This document shows, piece after piece, positions 50,292 to 59,453 of a DNA stretch of 64,000 nt. Under the pieces are notes generated by a model that did no database searches, was not told the DNA's origin, and saw only the letters and a list, made by a program, of their open reading frames with translations. A program made the position numbers and the translations under genes. How positions within the stretch are numbered: position 1 is the stretch's first letter; each line of letters begins with the position of its first letter. The DNA lies in the NCBI GenBank assembly GCA_004557505.1, contig SFGZ01000006.1, positions 1 through 64,000 on the forward strand. The letters are read 5' to 3'. The stretch comes from Coriobacteriaceae bacterium. GTDB lineage: Bacteria; Actinomycetota; Coriobacteriia; Coriobacteriales; Atopobiaceae.

Positions 50292-50936
50292 CTAGGCACG
50301 CCTCTCGCTGCCGCGCAGCGGGGCGGCGAGGATGGGTGTATACGTGAGCGAGCCACCCTCGGGATGGTGGCTCCACATGAACGACGCCCCCGCGTGGCGC
50401 GTTTCGAGTACGGGTAGCCCCAGGGAGGCCTCGGCGCACACGCGCTGTAGGCCAGACTGTCCGTCGACACCCCCGTCCGGCTTCGCCCGCGCGCCGCGCA
50501 CGAGCGTGACGTGCGGCACGAAGGGTTTCTCGTCTACGGGAAGGTCGCGCCGCGCAAGCTTGCGGACAAGCGCTCGCCGCAGGTCGAGAAGTCCCTCCTC
50601 GCGCGCTATGCCGCGCCACACGACGCCGCCGCGACGGTGCTCGAAGGCGCCGAGGTCTCCCAGCCAGAGGGTCACGGGTCCGCATGAGTCTGCCGCCGCC
50701 CGCAGGGCGTCTGACGCGCGCCCTTCGCCGGCGGAGTCGAGCATCCCAAGAAACGCCAGCGTCAGGTGGATGTTCGCGCTTGGGGTGGGATGGCCTGCGC
50801 GAAGCCGACCGAGCACGGCATCCCGCGTCCGCGCAAGCGCCGCTTGTTCATCCGCCGAGAAGCACAGAGCAATGAAGATTCGTTTGAGTGTCTGGCCAGC
50901 AGAGGGCTGGCCGTGCTGATGCTTGCTGTCTCCCAT
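50292..50936 (-). CDS. thpR: RNA 2',3'-cyclic phosphodiesterase (ThpR/LigT)
   Basis: A 214-residue 2H phosphoesterase with both HxTx motifs, HLTL and HVTL, about 90 residues apart. It opens 2',3'-cyclic phosphates at RNA ends. GGGGAGG precedes the ATG. It is convergent with dapH, the hairpin-repeat cluster lying between. The first 17 residues precede the usual family start (KRIFIALCF). Confidence 0.87.
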   Translation of the reverse strand: MGDSKHQHGQPSAGQTLKRIFIALCFSADEQAALARTRDAVLGRLRAGHPTPSANIHLTLAFLGMLDSAGEGRASDALRAAADSCGPVTLWLGDLGAFEHRRGGVVWRGIAREEGLLDLRRALVRKLARRDLPVDEKPFVPHVTLVRGARAKPDGGVDGQSGLQRVCAEASLGLPVLETRHAGASFMWSHHPEGGSLTYTPILAAPLRGSERRA

Positions 50937-51034
50937 AGCGCCTCCCCGGTCGCGGAATACGTCCCAAGCCTAGCCCAACTGCGGTGACAGGTGAGACGGT
51001 CGATGAGATTCGCAGATCCAGGCCGTTTCGATGA

Positions 51035-51072
51035 TTGACAATCCTGTACTATCTATTATATTTCAAATATAA
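51035..51072 (+). promoter_or_regulatory. Promoter and palindromic operator of the GntR operon
   Basis: TTGACA at 51035-51040 and TATATT at 51057-51062 form a 16-base-spaced promoter. The -10 box is inside a perfect 17-nt palindrome, TTATATTT-C-AAATATAA (51056-51072). This is the expected place for an autoregulatory operator of the GntR protein at 51102. Confidence 0.72.
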
Positions 51073-51101
51073 CAAATGCTGTCGCCGGAGGAGTCGCGTC
51101 C

Positions 51102-51533
51102 ATGCCCGTCGTTATAGACCAGATGTCGGAGGAGCCCATCTACCGGCAGATTCGCGCAAAGGTCATCGAGGCTATCGCCACGGGGGAGCTTGCCCCGGGC
51201 GACTCCCTCCCCTCGGTGCGCTCGCTCGCGCGCGACCTCGGCGTGAACCTCCATACCGTGAACAAGGCATATGGAGTCCTGCGCGACGAGGGATACCTCA
51301 TCATGCGCGGGCGCTCCGGTGCCTTCGTCGCCGCTGCCGGGGGCGTGCCCACGCGGCGCCTCGCGGCCGAGCAGGACCAGTTCATGGCCCGCGAACTGCT
51401 GCGGCTTGCTCTTGCATACCGGGCCCGCGGGGGTTCGGAGTCCGCCTTTGTAGAGGAGGCGGCCCGTCAGGCGCGCGCGGCGTACCGGGCGGGGAAGGCC
51501 TTGGCCCAAGGAGATGGTACGGATGAGCGCTGA
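51102..51533 (+). CDS. GntR-family regulator (YtrA/YhcF subfamily)
   Basis: A 143-residue regulator with a winged helix-turn-helix (about residues 10-75; SLPSVRSLARDLGVNLHTVN) and only a short C-terminal dimerisation helix, typical of the YtrA subfamily. These proteins usually repress their own operon, which encodes a membrane system. The next gene overlaps it and encodes a DUF1648-type membrane protein. GGAG lies upstream of the ATG. The operator is very probably the palindrome at 51056. Confidence 0.9.
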   Translation: MPVVIDQMSEEPIYRQIRAKVIEAIATGELAPGDSLPSVRSLARDLGVNLHTVNKAYGVLRDEGYLIMRGRSGAFVAAAGGVPTRRLAAEQDQFMARELLRLALAYRARGGSESAFVEEAARQARAAYRAGKALAQGDGTDER

Positions 51534-52632
51534 GTCTGTCCTTGCGGGGGTCACGCTTCTCGTCCTGGTGCCGACCTGTGGCATCGTCCTTGCTATGACT
51601 CCCTGGATCATGTCGAAGGGCGAGACATTTTCGGTGAGCGTCCCCGCCGTTGCGGCGAGTGACCCGGAGGTCCGCTCGCTCAAGCGCGCCTACTCGATGT
51701 GGATCCTTGCGCTTACCGCCGCGCTTACCGCCTGCATCGGCTATGCGCTCGTTGCGACAGACCCCAACATGGTCGTCCTTGCCGCCTGCGCGGCTACGAT
51801 CGTGCTGGTGCTCGCCAGCTACCTCTCCATGCTGCACTTCCGCGGCAAGGTGCGGAGCCTCAAGCTGGCTCGCGGCTGGAAGGCGACATCCCAGGAACAT
51901 GCGGCCATGCTGGGCGGCGCTGACGTTCCCAGGCCGGTGTCTCTGCGCTGGGAGCTTCTCAACCTGCTGCCCATCGCGGCGTCGCTGCTCGTTGCCCTGC
52001 TGGGCTACAATGCTGCGCCAGATCTCATCCCCGTGCATCAGGGCTTTGATGGCGTGGTTAACGACTGGGCCGAGAAGTCCGTGCAGGCCATGCTCATGCC
52101 GGTTGTCTTTCAGCTGGCGATAGCCGGCACAACGGCCTTCTGCCACGCTATGATCCTGAGGTCGAAGCGGCCCGTGGACCCAAGGCTTCCCGCGTCAAGC
52201 GCCGTTGCCTACGGGGCCTACGCGCGTGCTTGGAGCGCATGGTGCGTGGGGATGAGCGTGGCGATCAATGCATCCGTGGTGGCCCTGGAGGCATCGTTGG
52301 TGGGCTGGGTCTCCCTCGGCTTTGCGGGGGCGGCGATAACGCTGGCCACTCTGACCATGCTCGTCCCCTGCATAGTCCTTGTCGTGCGCTACGGGCAGAA
52401 TGGCACCAGGCTCCTCGACCGCCTGCCGGAGGGTGCCACGCTCTGCGCGGACGACGACGAGCACTGGCACGGCGGCGTGTTCTACGCCAACCGAGAAGAC
52501 CCGGCGGTCGTGGTGCCCAAGCGCTTTGGGATTGGTTGGACGCTCAACATGGGCAGGCCCGCAGGCTGGCTCATCGTGGCCGCGTTTCTCGCCATCTGCG
52601 TGGCGTGCCTGGTGGTGGCGGTGCAGGGGTAG
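51523..52632 (+). CDS. DUF1648-type multi-helix membrane protein
   Basis: A 369-residue membrane protein with about eight helices. The block LLPIAASLLVALLGYNAAPD with LIPVHQGFDGVVNDWAEKS fits the DUF1648 domain also found in SdpI immunity proteins, and the C-terminal part (DDDEHWHGGVFYANRED) resembles the DUF5808 domain. I chose the ATG at 51523, with AAGGAG at a good distance; it overlaps the regulator's stop. GntR-DUF1648 pairs are common in Gram-positive bacteria and may sense or resist cell-envelope stress; the function of this one is unknown. Confidence 0.78.
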   Translation: MSAESVLAGVTLLVLVPTCGIVLAMTPWIMSKGETFSVSVPAVAASDPEVRSLKRAYSMWILALTAALTACIGYALVATDPNMVVLAACAATIVLVLASYLSMLHFRGKVRSLKLARGWKATSQEHAAMLGGADVPRPVSLRWELLNLLPIAASLLVALLGYNAAPDLIPVHQGFDGVVNDWAEKSVQAMLMPVVFQLAIAGTTAFCHAMILRSKRPVDPRLPASSAVAYGAYARAWSAWCVGMSVAINASVVALEASLVGWVSLGFAGAAITLATLTMLVPCIVLVVRYGQNGTRLLDRLPEGATLCADDDEHWHGGVFYANREDPAVVVPKRFGIGWTLNMGRPAGWLIVAAFLAICVACLVVAVQG

Positions 52633-52633
52633 G

Positions 52634-52710
52634 GCCGAACCCGTCCGCCCGAGAGGGGCCGCCTACGAGGAAGCCGAACCCGTCCGCCCGAGGGGGCCGC
52701 CTGCGAGGGG
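52634..52710. repeat. Tandem duplication, two units of about 39 bp
   Basis: GCCGAACCCGTCCGCCCGAG begins both units, at 52634 and 52673, and the second halves differ at few positions. It follows directly on the stop of the DUF1648 gene. A recent slippage duplication is the simplest explanation. Confidence 0.75.
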
Positions 52711-52854
52711 GGAGGGGCCGTCCGCCAGGAGGTCCGTTCCGCTGGCTGCTTGGCGGGCCCCTGCCGTCTGATGTCTCTCTCGTTGGGTAGATAACCTTCA
52801 GCTGTGCATCCGGCGGCATGGGCGTCGCCGGCACCCAACGGGAAGGAAGACTCT

Positions 52855-54018
52855 ATGGTTAACCGCTTTGTCCTCAACACCATCTCGTACCATGGCTCCG
52901 GAGCCATCAAGGAGATCCCCGGCGAGCTGAGCCGCCGCGGCCTCACCAAGGCCTTCGTCTGCTCCGACCCCGACCTCGTGAAGTTCGGCGTCACCGCTAA
53001 GGTCACCGACCTCCTTGACGAGGCTGGCTTCCCGTACGTGGTCTACTCCGAGATCAAGCCCAACCCCACCATCCAGAACGTCAAGGACGGCGTGGCGGCC
53101 ATGGCGGACTCTGGCGCGGACTGCATCATCGCCCTCGGCGGCGGCTCCTCCATGGACACCGCCAAGGCCATCGGCGTCATTCACGAGAACCCCGAGTTCG
53201 CAGACGTCCGCTCGCTCGAGGGCGTGGCCGACACCAAGAACCACGCCACGTTCACCATTGCCGTGCCCACCACGGCAGGCACGGCGGCCGAGGTCACGAT
53301 CAACTACGTGATCACCGATCCCGAGAAGGTCCGCAAGTTCGTGTGCGTGGACACCAACGACATCCCCGAGGTTGCCGTCGTCGACCCGGACATGATGGCC
53401 TCGATGCCCGCGGGCCTCACCGCCGCCACCGGCATGGATGCGCTCACCCATGCAATCGAGGGCTACACCACCAAGGGCGCCTGGGAGCTCTCGGACATGT
53501 TCCACCTCGAGGCAATCCGCATCATCTCGCACAGCCTGCGCGAGGCCGTGGCCGAGGCCAAGGGCAAGGAGCCGGGCGAGGGCCGCAAGGGGATGGCGCT
53601 GGGCCAGTACATCGCGGGCATGGGCTTCTCCAACGTCGGCCTGGGCATCGTCCACTCCATGGCCCACACGCTCTCGGCTCACTACGACGCCCCGCACGGC
53701 GTGGCCTGCGCCATGCTCCTGCCCGTGTGCATGGAGTACAACGCCGACGCCTGCGGCGAGCGCTACCGCGAGATTGGCCGCGTGATGGGCGTTGCCGGCT
53801 GGGACGCCGACCCCATCGACGTGGTGAACAAGAACGTGGTCGCCGCCGTCGCCAAGCTCGGCGAGGACGTGGGCATCCCCAAGACCTGCAAGGGCCTGGT
53901 GGAGGCCGATCTCGACCAGCTCGCAGACGACGCGGCTGCCGACGCCTGCTTCCCCGGCACCCCCAAGCCCGCCGATCACGAGACTATCAAGGCGCTGTTC
54001 CGCAAGGTCATGGCGTAG
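52855..54018 (+). CDS. Iron-containing alcohol dehydrogenase
   Basis: A 387-residue group III dehydrogenase. The NAD loop is GGGSSMDTAKAIG, followed by PTTAGTAAEVT, and the iron ligands are expected in TGMDALTHAIEGY and in HSMAHTLSAHYDAPHG. FucO-like lactaldehyde reductases and 1,3-propanediol or butanol dehydrogenases share this form. The reaction is probably NADH-dependent reduction of an aldehyde in fermentation. GGAAGGAAGA lies before the ATG at 52855. Confidence 0.92.
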   Translation: MVNRFVLNTISYHGSGAIKEIPGELSRRGLTKAFVCSDPDLVKFGVTAKVTDLLDEAGFPYVVYSEIKPNPTIQNVKDGVAAMADSGADCIIALGGGSSMDTAKAIGVIHENPEFADVRSLEGVADTKNHATFTIAVPTTAGTAAEVTINYVITDPEKVRKFVCVDTNDIPEVAVVDPDMMASMPAGLTAATGMDALTHAIEGYTTKGAWELSDMFHLEAIRIISHSLREAVAEAKGKEPGEGRKGMALGQYIAGMGFSNVGLGIVHSMAHTLSAHYDAPHGVACAMLLPVCMEYNADACGERYREIGRVMGVAGWDADPIDVVNKNVVAAVAKLGEDVGIPKTCKGLVEADLDQLADDAAADACFPGTPKPADHETIKALFRKVMA

Positions 54019-54124
54019 GCGAGAAGGGCGCCGGGCACCGGTCCGGCCGGGGGCGCCCGGCCGGTCGGCTTCCCCGGCGGTCCCCTCCCCGCGCGCCCGC
54101 CGCGAGGTCTCGCCCCCGCCCATG

Positions 54125-54227
54125 GAAACCTGCGGCTTAGTTGCAGCCATCGAGAGGGTCACAAGCCCGTCACCTGCGGTTTCTCTCGGCAGGGTCTCTC
54201 GCGGACTGCAACTAAGTCGCAGGTTTC
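54125..54227 (+). repeat. Nested-hairpin intergenic element, copy 2 (103 nt)
   Basis: Outer arms GAAACCTGCGGCTTAGTTGC and GCAACTAAGTCGCAGGTTTC pair with one mismatch; the inner stem is CGAGAG with CTCTCG around CTGCGGTTT. Copy 1 at 22455-22556 has the same length and plan. TTAAT/ATTAA pairs in copy 1 are replaced by TTAGT/ACTAA here, so pairing is kept while sequence changes. It lies between the alcohol dehydrogenase and the gene at 54303. Confidence 0.77.
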
Positions 54228-54302
54228 TCCCTACGGCCTCACTTTCGTGGCATACTCCCTGTTACCTGGCACCCCGCCCAACCTCGCACGAAGGGACCTC
54301 CC

Positions 54303-55577
54303 ATGGCGAACATCCAAGACTACCTTGACCTTCGCGGTGACATCACGTTTGACGAGCGGCCGTTCAACGTGGTCGACGGCCTGGTCCTCTCGGTGCTGTC
54401 CTACGTCGACTTCGCGGGGATCGTGCCCGGGGAGGGGGAGGGGTCGGTCACGCTCTCGCATGCGGTCGAGGCGCTGCTCGACCGCGCGCGCGGCGACGTT
54501 GCGTCCTGCGTGCGGTCGCTCGCGAAGATCGACGAGCGCCACCTGAGGCTCCTCGGCGCGTCCAGGCGCTTTGGGCAGGCGCTTGCCCGGGATTACGCCG
54601 ACGTCTTCGACCGCGACCGCGACCTGCAGTTTGCCGCGCTTTCGGTGGAGCTTCCGGGTGGGCTGTGCTTCGTCTCCTTTAGGGGCACCGACAGCTCCCT
54701 CGTTGGCTGGCGCGAGGACTTCATGCTGAGCTTCGAGGTCACGGAGGCGCAGCGGCTGGCAGCCGAGTACCTGCTGAGACAGGCGCGCCGCGCCGAGGCC
54801 GAGGGCCTGCGCCTCATGGTGGGGGGCCACTCGAAGGGCGCCAACCTCGCGAGCTTCTCCGCGGCGCTGCTGCCCGACGAGCTGCACCACGTCATCGAGC
54901 GCGTCTACTCCAACGACGGCCCCCTCATGGCACCGGAGGTCGTGCCGCTGAGCTGCCACGACGTGTACGGCGAGCGCTTCGTGCGCATCGTCCCCACCTA
55001 CAGCGTGGTGGGCATGCTCTTCGATGACCCGTCGGATCCCAAGACCATCGTTCGGAGCACCGGTGACGGTGCCCTCCAGCATGACCCCACCACCTGGCAG
55101 GTCCACGCGGACCGCCTGGACGAGGCCGGCGACCTGCTCCCGCAGTGCAAGCTCGTGAACGCCATCTTCGACAAGTGGCTGCGCGGTGCCGACCTCGCGG
55201 ACCGCGAGCTCTTCACGCGCCAGATCTTCGACGCCTTCGAGGCCGGGGGAGCGACCACCTTCGACGAGGTCATGGGCAACCCCGTCAGCGCCCAGCGCGT
55301 GCTCGCGGCCCTGAGGGACGCGGATCCCCGCACCAAGGAGCTCATCGGCGAACTGGTGCAGGTCGCCGCCGGCGAGACCTGGGACGCCACGGTGGCGGCG
55401 GTGGCAAGCGCCACGCGCGCCGCCCTGAGCGCCGTGGGCGCCATGCTCCCGCAGCACAGGCCTGCTGGCGAGGGGCGGGGCGATGCCGAGGGGAAGGGCG
55501 AGGGCCCCGCGCTTCCCAAGGCCCCGGCGCCGGTTGACGCCCCGGCAGACGCCGCCGCGGAGGGAGCCTCTCGCTGA
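54303..55577 (+). CDS. Mbeg1-like alpha/beta-hydrolase (DUF2974)
   Basis: A 424-residue protein. LCFVSFRGTDSSLVGWREDF and the nucleophile elbow GGHSKGANLASF are the signature of Mbeg1-like lipase-related proteins. The C-terminal 60 residues are low complexity. It has no signal peptide, so it should be cytoplasmic. The family is widespread in clostridia and coriobacteria but the substrate is unknown; a lipid or an ester is likely. AAGGGA precedes the ATG. Confidence 0.83.
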   Translation: MANIQDYLDLRGDITFDERPFNVVDGLVLSVLSYVDFAGIVPGEGEGSVTLSHAVEALLDRARGDVASCVRSLAKIDERHLRLLGASRRFGQALARDYADVFDRDRDLQFAALSVELPGGLCFVSFRGTDSSLVGWREDFMLSFEVTEAQRLAAEYLLRQARRAEAEGLRLMVGGHSKGANLASFSAALLPDELHHVIERVYSNDGPLMAPEVVPLSCHDVYGERFVRIVPTYSVVGMLFDDPSDPKTIVRSTGDGALQHDPTTWQVHADRLDEAGDLLPQCKLVNAIFDKWLRGADLADRELFTRQIFDAFEAGGATTFDEVMGNPVSAQRVLAALRDADPRTKELIGELVQVAAGETWDATVAAVASATRAALSAVGAMLPQHRPAGEGRGDAEGKGEGPALPKAPAPVDAPADAAAEGASR

Positions 55578-55794
55578 GGCCCTTATTTGTGTCGCGCCCC
55601 CGTTCCATACTGTGGCCAACACAGAGGACGGCCACGCAAGCGGCCTTGGGGATGGAGGAAGCCGGGTTCGCGTGGGCATCTGCGTGACGGATGCCCGGTA
55701 GGCAGTGCGCCCCCTCGGCTCACTTTGATGCGCTAAAGTGGTTCCCACGCACGTGACGCTGCACGTTGGCATGGACCGGAGCGGGAGGTTGTGG

Positions 55795-56166
55795 ATGACG
55801 CTCGACAACGCATTTGGCTCCGAGGAGACGCGACGCCTCTGTGAGGCCGCATGCCTCGTGAAGACGCCCGAGGAGGCCCAGGCCTTCCTGGCAGACCTCC
55901 TGAGCCCGCATGAGATGTGCGACCTCGCCCAGCGCCTTGAGGTGGCAGCCCTCTTGCGGTCGGGGAGGTCGTACGTGGACGTCTCGAGCGCCACGGGGGC
56001 GTCGTCCACCACGGTGAGCCGCGTGTCCAAGTGCCTGCGGGGCGAGCGCGGCGGCTATCGCCTTGTGCTCGAGCGCCTGGATGGCGCCTCGGCCGCGGCG
56101 GAACGCGGGAAGGCCGAGGGGGCCGAGAGGTCCGAGGGCCAAGGGATGCAGGGGAGACAGGTCTAG
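55795..56166 (+). CDS. YerC/YecD-type TrpR-like DNA-binding protein
   Basis: A 123-residue protein with the TrpR-like helix-turn-helix: LLSPHEMCDLAQRLEVAAL, then YVDVSSATGASSTTVSRVSK. The C-terminal 35 residues are a charged tail. I chose the ATG at 55795, which has GGGAGG just upstream; a GTG at 55738 is possible. In Firmicutes yerC is often close to the DNA helicase gene pcrA; here it is followed after two bases by addB, so it may regulate or simply share a transcript with the recombination genes. Confidence 0.82.
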   Translation: MTLDNAFGSEETRRLCEAACLVKTPEEAQAFLADLLSPHEMCDLAQRLEVAALLRSGRSYVDVSSATGASSTTVSRVSKCLRGERGGYRLVLERLDGASAAAERGKAEGAERSEGQGMQGRQV

Positions 56167-56168
56167 GG

Positions 56169-59100
56169 ATGCTTCACATTGCGACAACGGCCGAGGAGTG
56201 CCTGGCGAGCGCGGAGGTGCGCGCGACTCTGGAGGAGGGCGTGCGCGCGCATGGTGCGGCGACGCTCCTTGTCGCGAGCTTTGCCGACCAGCTGGTCGCC
56301 CAGAAGGAGCTCTCCGCATACCCAGCGCTTTCGCTTGGCGTAACCGTGACCACGCCCGTCGCGTGGGCAAGGGAGCGCTGGGAGGTGTGGGGAGACGGGA
56401 CGCGTGTGGTCGAGCCCATCGCGAGGACCATAGCCGTGCGGCGCGCCATCGCCCAGGCGCCTCGGTCGCGTCGCCGCGGCGTGTCGCCCAACGTGGGCAC
56501 GGTCCGGCTCCTCGCGTCTCTCGTGCGCGGCGCGCTGCCCTGGCTTCCGCTTGACCCGGCGGGAGAGCCCGTCGAGCCTGCCTGCCAGGCGGCCGGACTC
56601 ACGGATGCCGAGGTTGGCGTCGTGGCGCTTGCAGGGGAGTATGCGCGCGCCATACATGGGGCGGGCTGCATCGAGGAGTCCGAGGCCATGTCCAAGGTCG
56701 TCGACGCCATGGCAGAGGGGCTGGTGGGCCCGGGGTGCGTCGTCGCCGCGGGGCTGGGAGAGGCCCCCCGCGCCACGCGCGAGCTTCTGGCCAGCCTTGC
56801 CTGCGCGGGAGAGCTCACCATCGTTGCCCAGACCGGAAACGACGCCGCCCTAGAGGGGCAGCGCTCCGCCATAGCGCTGGTCGAGGAGGATGTCGCCGCG
56901 CGTGGCGGCGACGTTGCCCGTGAGGGGGAGCCCGCCCCCGCGCCGGCGCCCGGCAGGGCCTCGGAGCTCCAGGAGGTCGTCCGCTCGATCTTCGGCGCCG
57001 AGGCGGGGGTTGCGCCCACGGGCGCCGTGGAGCTTCTCGCGCCCGCGGGCCCTCTGGCCGAGGCGGAGCTTGTGGCGTCCCGCGTGGCCGAGCTCGCGCA
57101 GGCGGGCGCGCGCGAGGTGGTTGTGGTTGCGGCGGATGCCGAGCGGGCCTGGCGCGAGCTCTCGCCCAAGCTCTTCTCGCGCGGCGTGACCTGCGAGGCA
57201 GAGCTTGTCGCACGCGCCGACCAGCTTGAGGCTGGCAGGGCCTTTCTCGAGTTCGCAAGCTCGGTCGCACGGCTCTCGGAGCTGGCGGCGTCGTGGCCGG
57301 AGGCGCAGGGGAGCCCAGAGGGGGAGCTTGTCGTGCTGGGGGACATGGCCTGGTGGCCGCCGCGGCCCCTCGCCGACTTCCTGCGCCAGGACATCGCGCA
57401 CGTGCCAACCGAGCGCGCCGTCTCGCTCGATCGCGCGTGGCGCGCGGACCGCCTGCTCACCCCCGCAGACGTCCTTGCCACGCTCCAGAACCCCAAGGCG
57501 ACAAGCGCCCCCGTCGCCGCCGCCACGCGCGAGCTCCTGCGCGGCCGCATGGGCTCTGCCGCGTCGAAGCTCCTCGCGCCCTACCTGCGGGAAGGAGAGG
57601 CCGCGCCCGCAGACTTTGTTCCCGACGAGGCCGGCCTCGAGCTGGTCCCCGTCGGCCCCGAGCGCAACCGCCTGGAGGACGAGCGCGCCATCGGCGTCCT
57701 GGACGCGGTGCTGGGCATCGCGGGCGCGCTCAAGGATCTGGGGGTTACGGCCGACCCTGCGGTTCCGGCCCATGTGCCCCTCTCCACGCTTGTCGAGCTG
57801 TGTGCGCAGGCCATGTCCCAGACGAGTGTGATCGCGCGTCCCGGCGCCCGGGCCGGCAGCGGCGCATGCCGGTGCAGGATATGTCGTCGCTCGCGGGCGG
57901 CGGGGCTCGCGCCCCTCTCGGCAGACGCCCTGGTCTCATGCTCGATGACCTCGGCCGAGTGGCCCGTGGGCACCGGAGACGACGTTCTCTCGGCGCTTCT
58001 CGAACGCCTGGGGATAGAGCCAAAGGCAGACCCCGCCGCTCGCGAGCGCGCGATCTTCTGGCGCATGCTGCGCGTTCCCCGAAAGGCGCTCGTGGTCGAG
58101 CGCTGCGGGGCGGATGCCGCGGGCGGCCCCTGCTACCCGGCCGTCATGCTCACCGAGCTTTTCTCCTGCTATGGCGAGATGGCAGGCGACAAGGACGGGG
58201 GCCTCCCCGTGCGCTCGCTCGGCGAGGACCAGGCGGACGCGAACCTGAGCACAAGCGGGCGCGGCATGGACGTCCTGGGCACAAGCGACCCCTCGTCTGC
58301 CGGCAGCATCTCCGGGGCCAATGCGGCGCTCGTGGTGGTGCCCCCCACAGGCAGGGCCGACCTTGTGGACGGAAAGCCGCTTCTCTCGGCATCGCAGATC
58401 GAGTCGTACCTCGAGTGCCCATACAAGTGGTTCAGCCTGCGCCGGCTTCGCCTGCAGGACTCCGATGCCGGCTTTGGTCCCATGGAGATGGGCACCTTCG
58501 CCCATCGCGTGCTGGAGGTCACCCACTCGCGGCTGCTTGCCGAGGCGCGCGAGCGCGCGGGAGTGGGCGAGGACGAGCGGCTCGATCCCTGGGTCATGCT
58601 TCCGGGCTCGCGCGTGAGCGAGGATGACGAGGCGGGACTGGCCCACGCGCACGAGGTCCTTCTCGCAGAGTTCGAGGAGCATCTGCGCCATCAGAGCCTG
58701 AGGCAGGGCAAGCGCAGCCGCTACCAGGCCTTTGTCCCCCATAACGCTGCGGATGAGGCGCAGCTGGCTCAGCTTCGGCGCGACCTCGAGACCGCGCTCG
58801 ACTACGAGGCGGGGCTCTTTGTGGGTTATGAGCCGCGCTTCTTCGAGTGGGACTTTGGCACGCAGGACGAGCCAGTGGAATACGCGGGCGCCTGGATCTG
58901 CGGCACCATCGACCGCGTGGACGTGGATGCTCACCGGCAGGCCGTGGTCATCGACTACAAGCACAAGGGGCCAAACGGCTTTGCCAAGGAGTATGGCGTG
59001 ACGCCGGTGAACAAAGGCGCGACGCCTGGCGCCGATGGTGAGGCAGACGAGCAGCTCGTCGCCTCCTACGGCCTGCCCCGTCGTGTCCAGTCGCTCATCT

Positions 59101-59453
59101 ACGGGCAGGTCGTGCGCCGCACGCACCCGGAGCTCAAGGTGAGGGCTGCGGTCTACCTGGGCACGCGCGGCAGCCATGCCGTGGGCGGCGCCATCCTTGA
59201 TGATTCCATCGACCGTATGCTTGGCAGCCACATTCCATCGAGGGATTCTTCCCTCGATGCCTACACGGTGAGCGGGGGCGACTCCTACGGCGTGGAGGGC
59301 GAGCATGGCATGGAGGCCTACCTCGACGCCACCGAGGCGGCGATAGCCGAGAAGGTCGCGCAGCTCCTCGCCGGAAACGTCGAGGCCAACCCGCTCGACG
59401 CAAACGCCTGCTCCTACTGCCCGGTCATGAACTGCGAGAGGAGGCTCAAGTAA
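56169..59453 (+). CDS. addB: AddB-like helicase/nuclease subunit
   Basis: A 1094-residue protein with no Walker A in the N-terminal half, a degenerate helicase core and a C-terminal PD-(D/E)XK nuclease with QAVVIDYKHKG. Four cysteines of an iron-sulfur cluster are visible: one in YLECPYKWF and three in ACSYCPVMNCE at the end, the AddB pattern. With AddA it unwinds and trims double-strand DNA ends for RecA. I chose the ATG at 56169, two bases after the yerC stop. It overlaps addA by one base (TAATG). Confidence 0.88.
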   Translation: MLHIATTAEECLASAEVRATLEEGVRAHGAATLLVASFADQLVAQKELSAYPALSLGVTVTTPVAWARERWEVWGDGTRVVEPIARTIAVRRAIAQAPRSRRRGVSPNVGTVRLLASLVRGALPWLPLDPAGEPVEPACQAAGLTDAEVGVVALAGEYARAIHGAGCIEESEAMSKVVDAMAEGLVGPGCVVAAGLGEAPRATRELLASLACAGELTIVAQTGNDAALEGQRSAIALVEEDVAARGGDVAREGEPAPAPAPGRASELQEVVRSIFGAEAGVAPTGAVELLAPAGPLAEAELVASRVAELAQAGAREVVVVAADAERAWRELSPKLFSRGVTCEAELVARADQLEAGRAFLEFASSVARLSELAASWPEAQGSPEGELVVLGDMAWWPPRPLADFLRQDIAHVPTERAVSLDRAWRADRLLTPADVLATLQNPKATSAPVAAATRELLRGRMGSAASKLLAPYLREGEAAPADFVPDEAGLELVPVGPERNRLEDERAIGVLDAVLGIAGALKDLGVTADPAVPAHVPLSTLVELCAQAMSQTSVIARPGARAGSGACRCRICRRSRAAGLAPLSADALVSCSMTSAEWPVGTGDDVLSALLERLGIEPKADPAARERAIFWRMLRVPRKALVVERCGADAAGGPCYPAVMLTELFSCYGEMAGDKDGGLPVRSLGEDQADANLSTSGRGMDVLGTSDPSSAGSISGANAALVVVPPTGRADLVDGKPLLSASQIESYLECPYKWFSLRRLRLQDSDAGFGPMEMGTFAHRVLEVTHSRLLAEARERAGVGEDERLDPWVMLPGSRVSEDDEAGLAHAHEVLLAEFEEHLRHQSLRQGKRSRYQAFVPHNAADEAQLAQLRRDLETALDYEAGLFVGYEPRFFEWDFGTQDEPVEYAGAWICGTIDRVDVDAHRQAVVIDYKHKGPNGFAKEYGVTPVNKGATPGADGEADEQLVASYGLPRRVQSLIYGQVVRRTHPELKVRAAVYLGTRGSHAVGGAILDDSIDRMLGSHIPSRDSSLDAYTVSGGDSYGVEGEHGMEAYLDATEAAIAEKVAQLLAGNVEANPLDANACSYCPVMNCERRLK

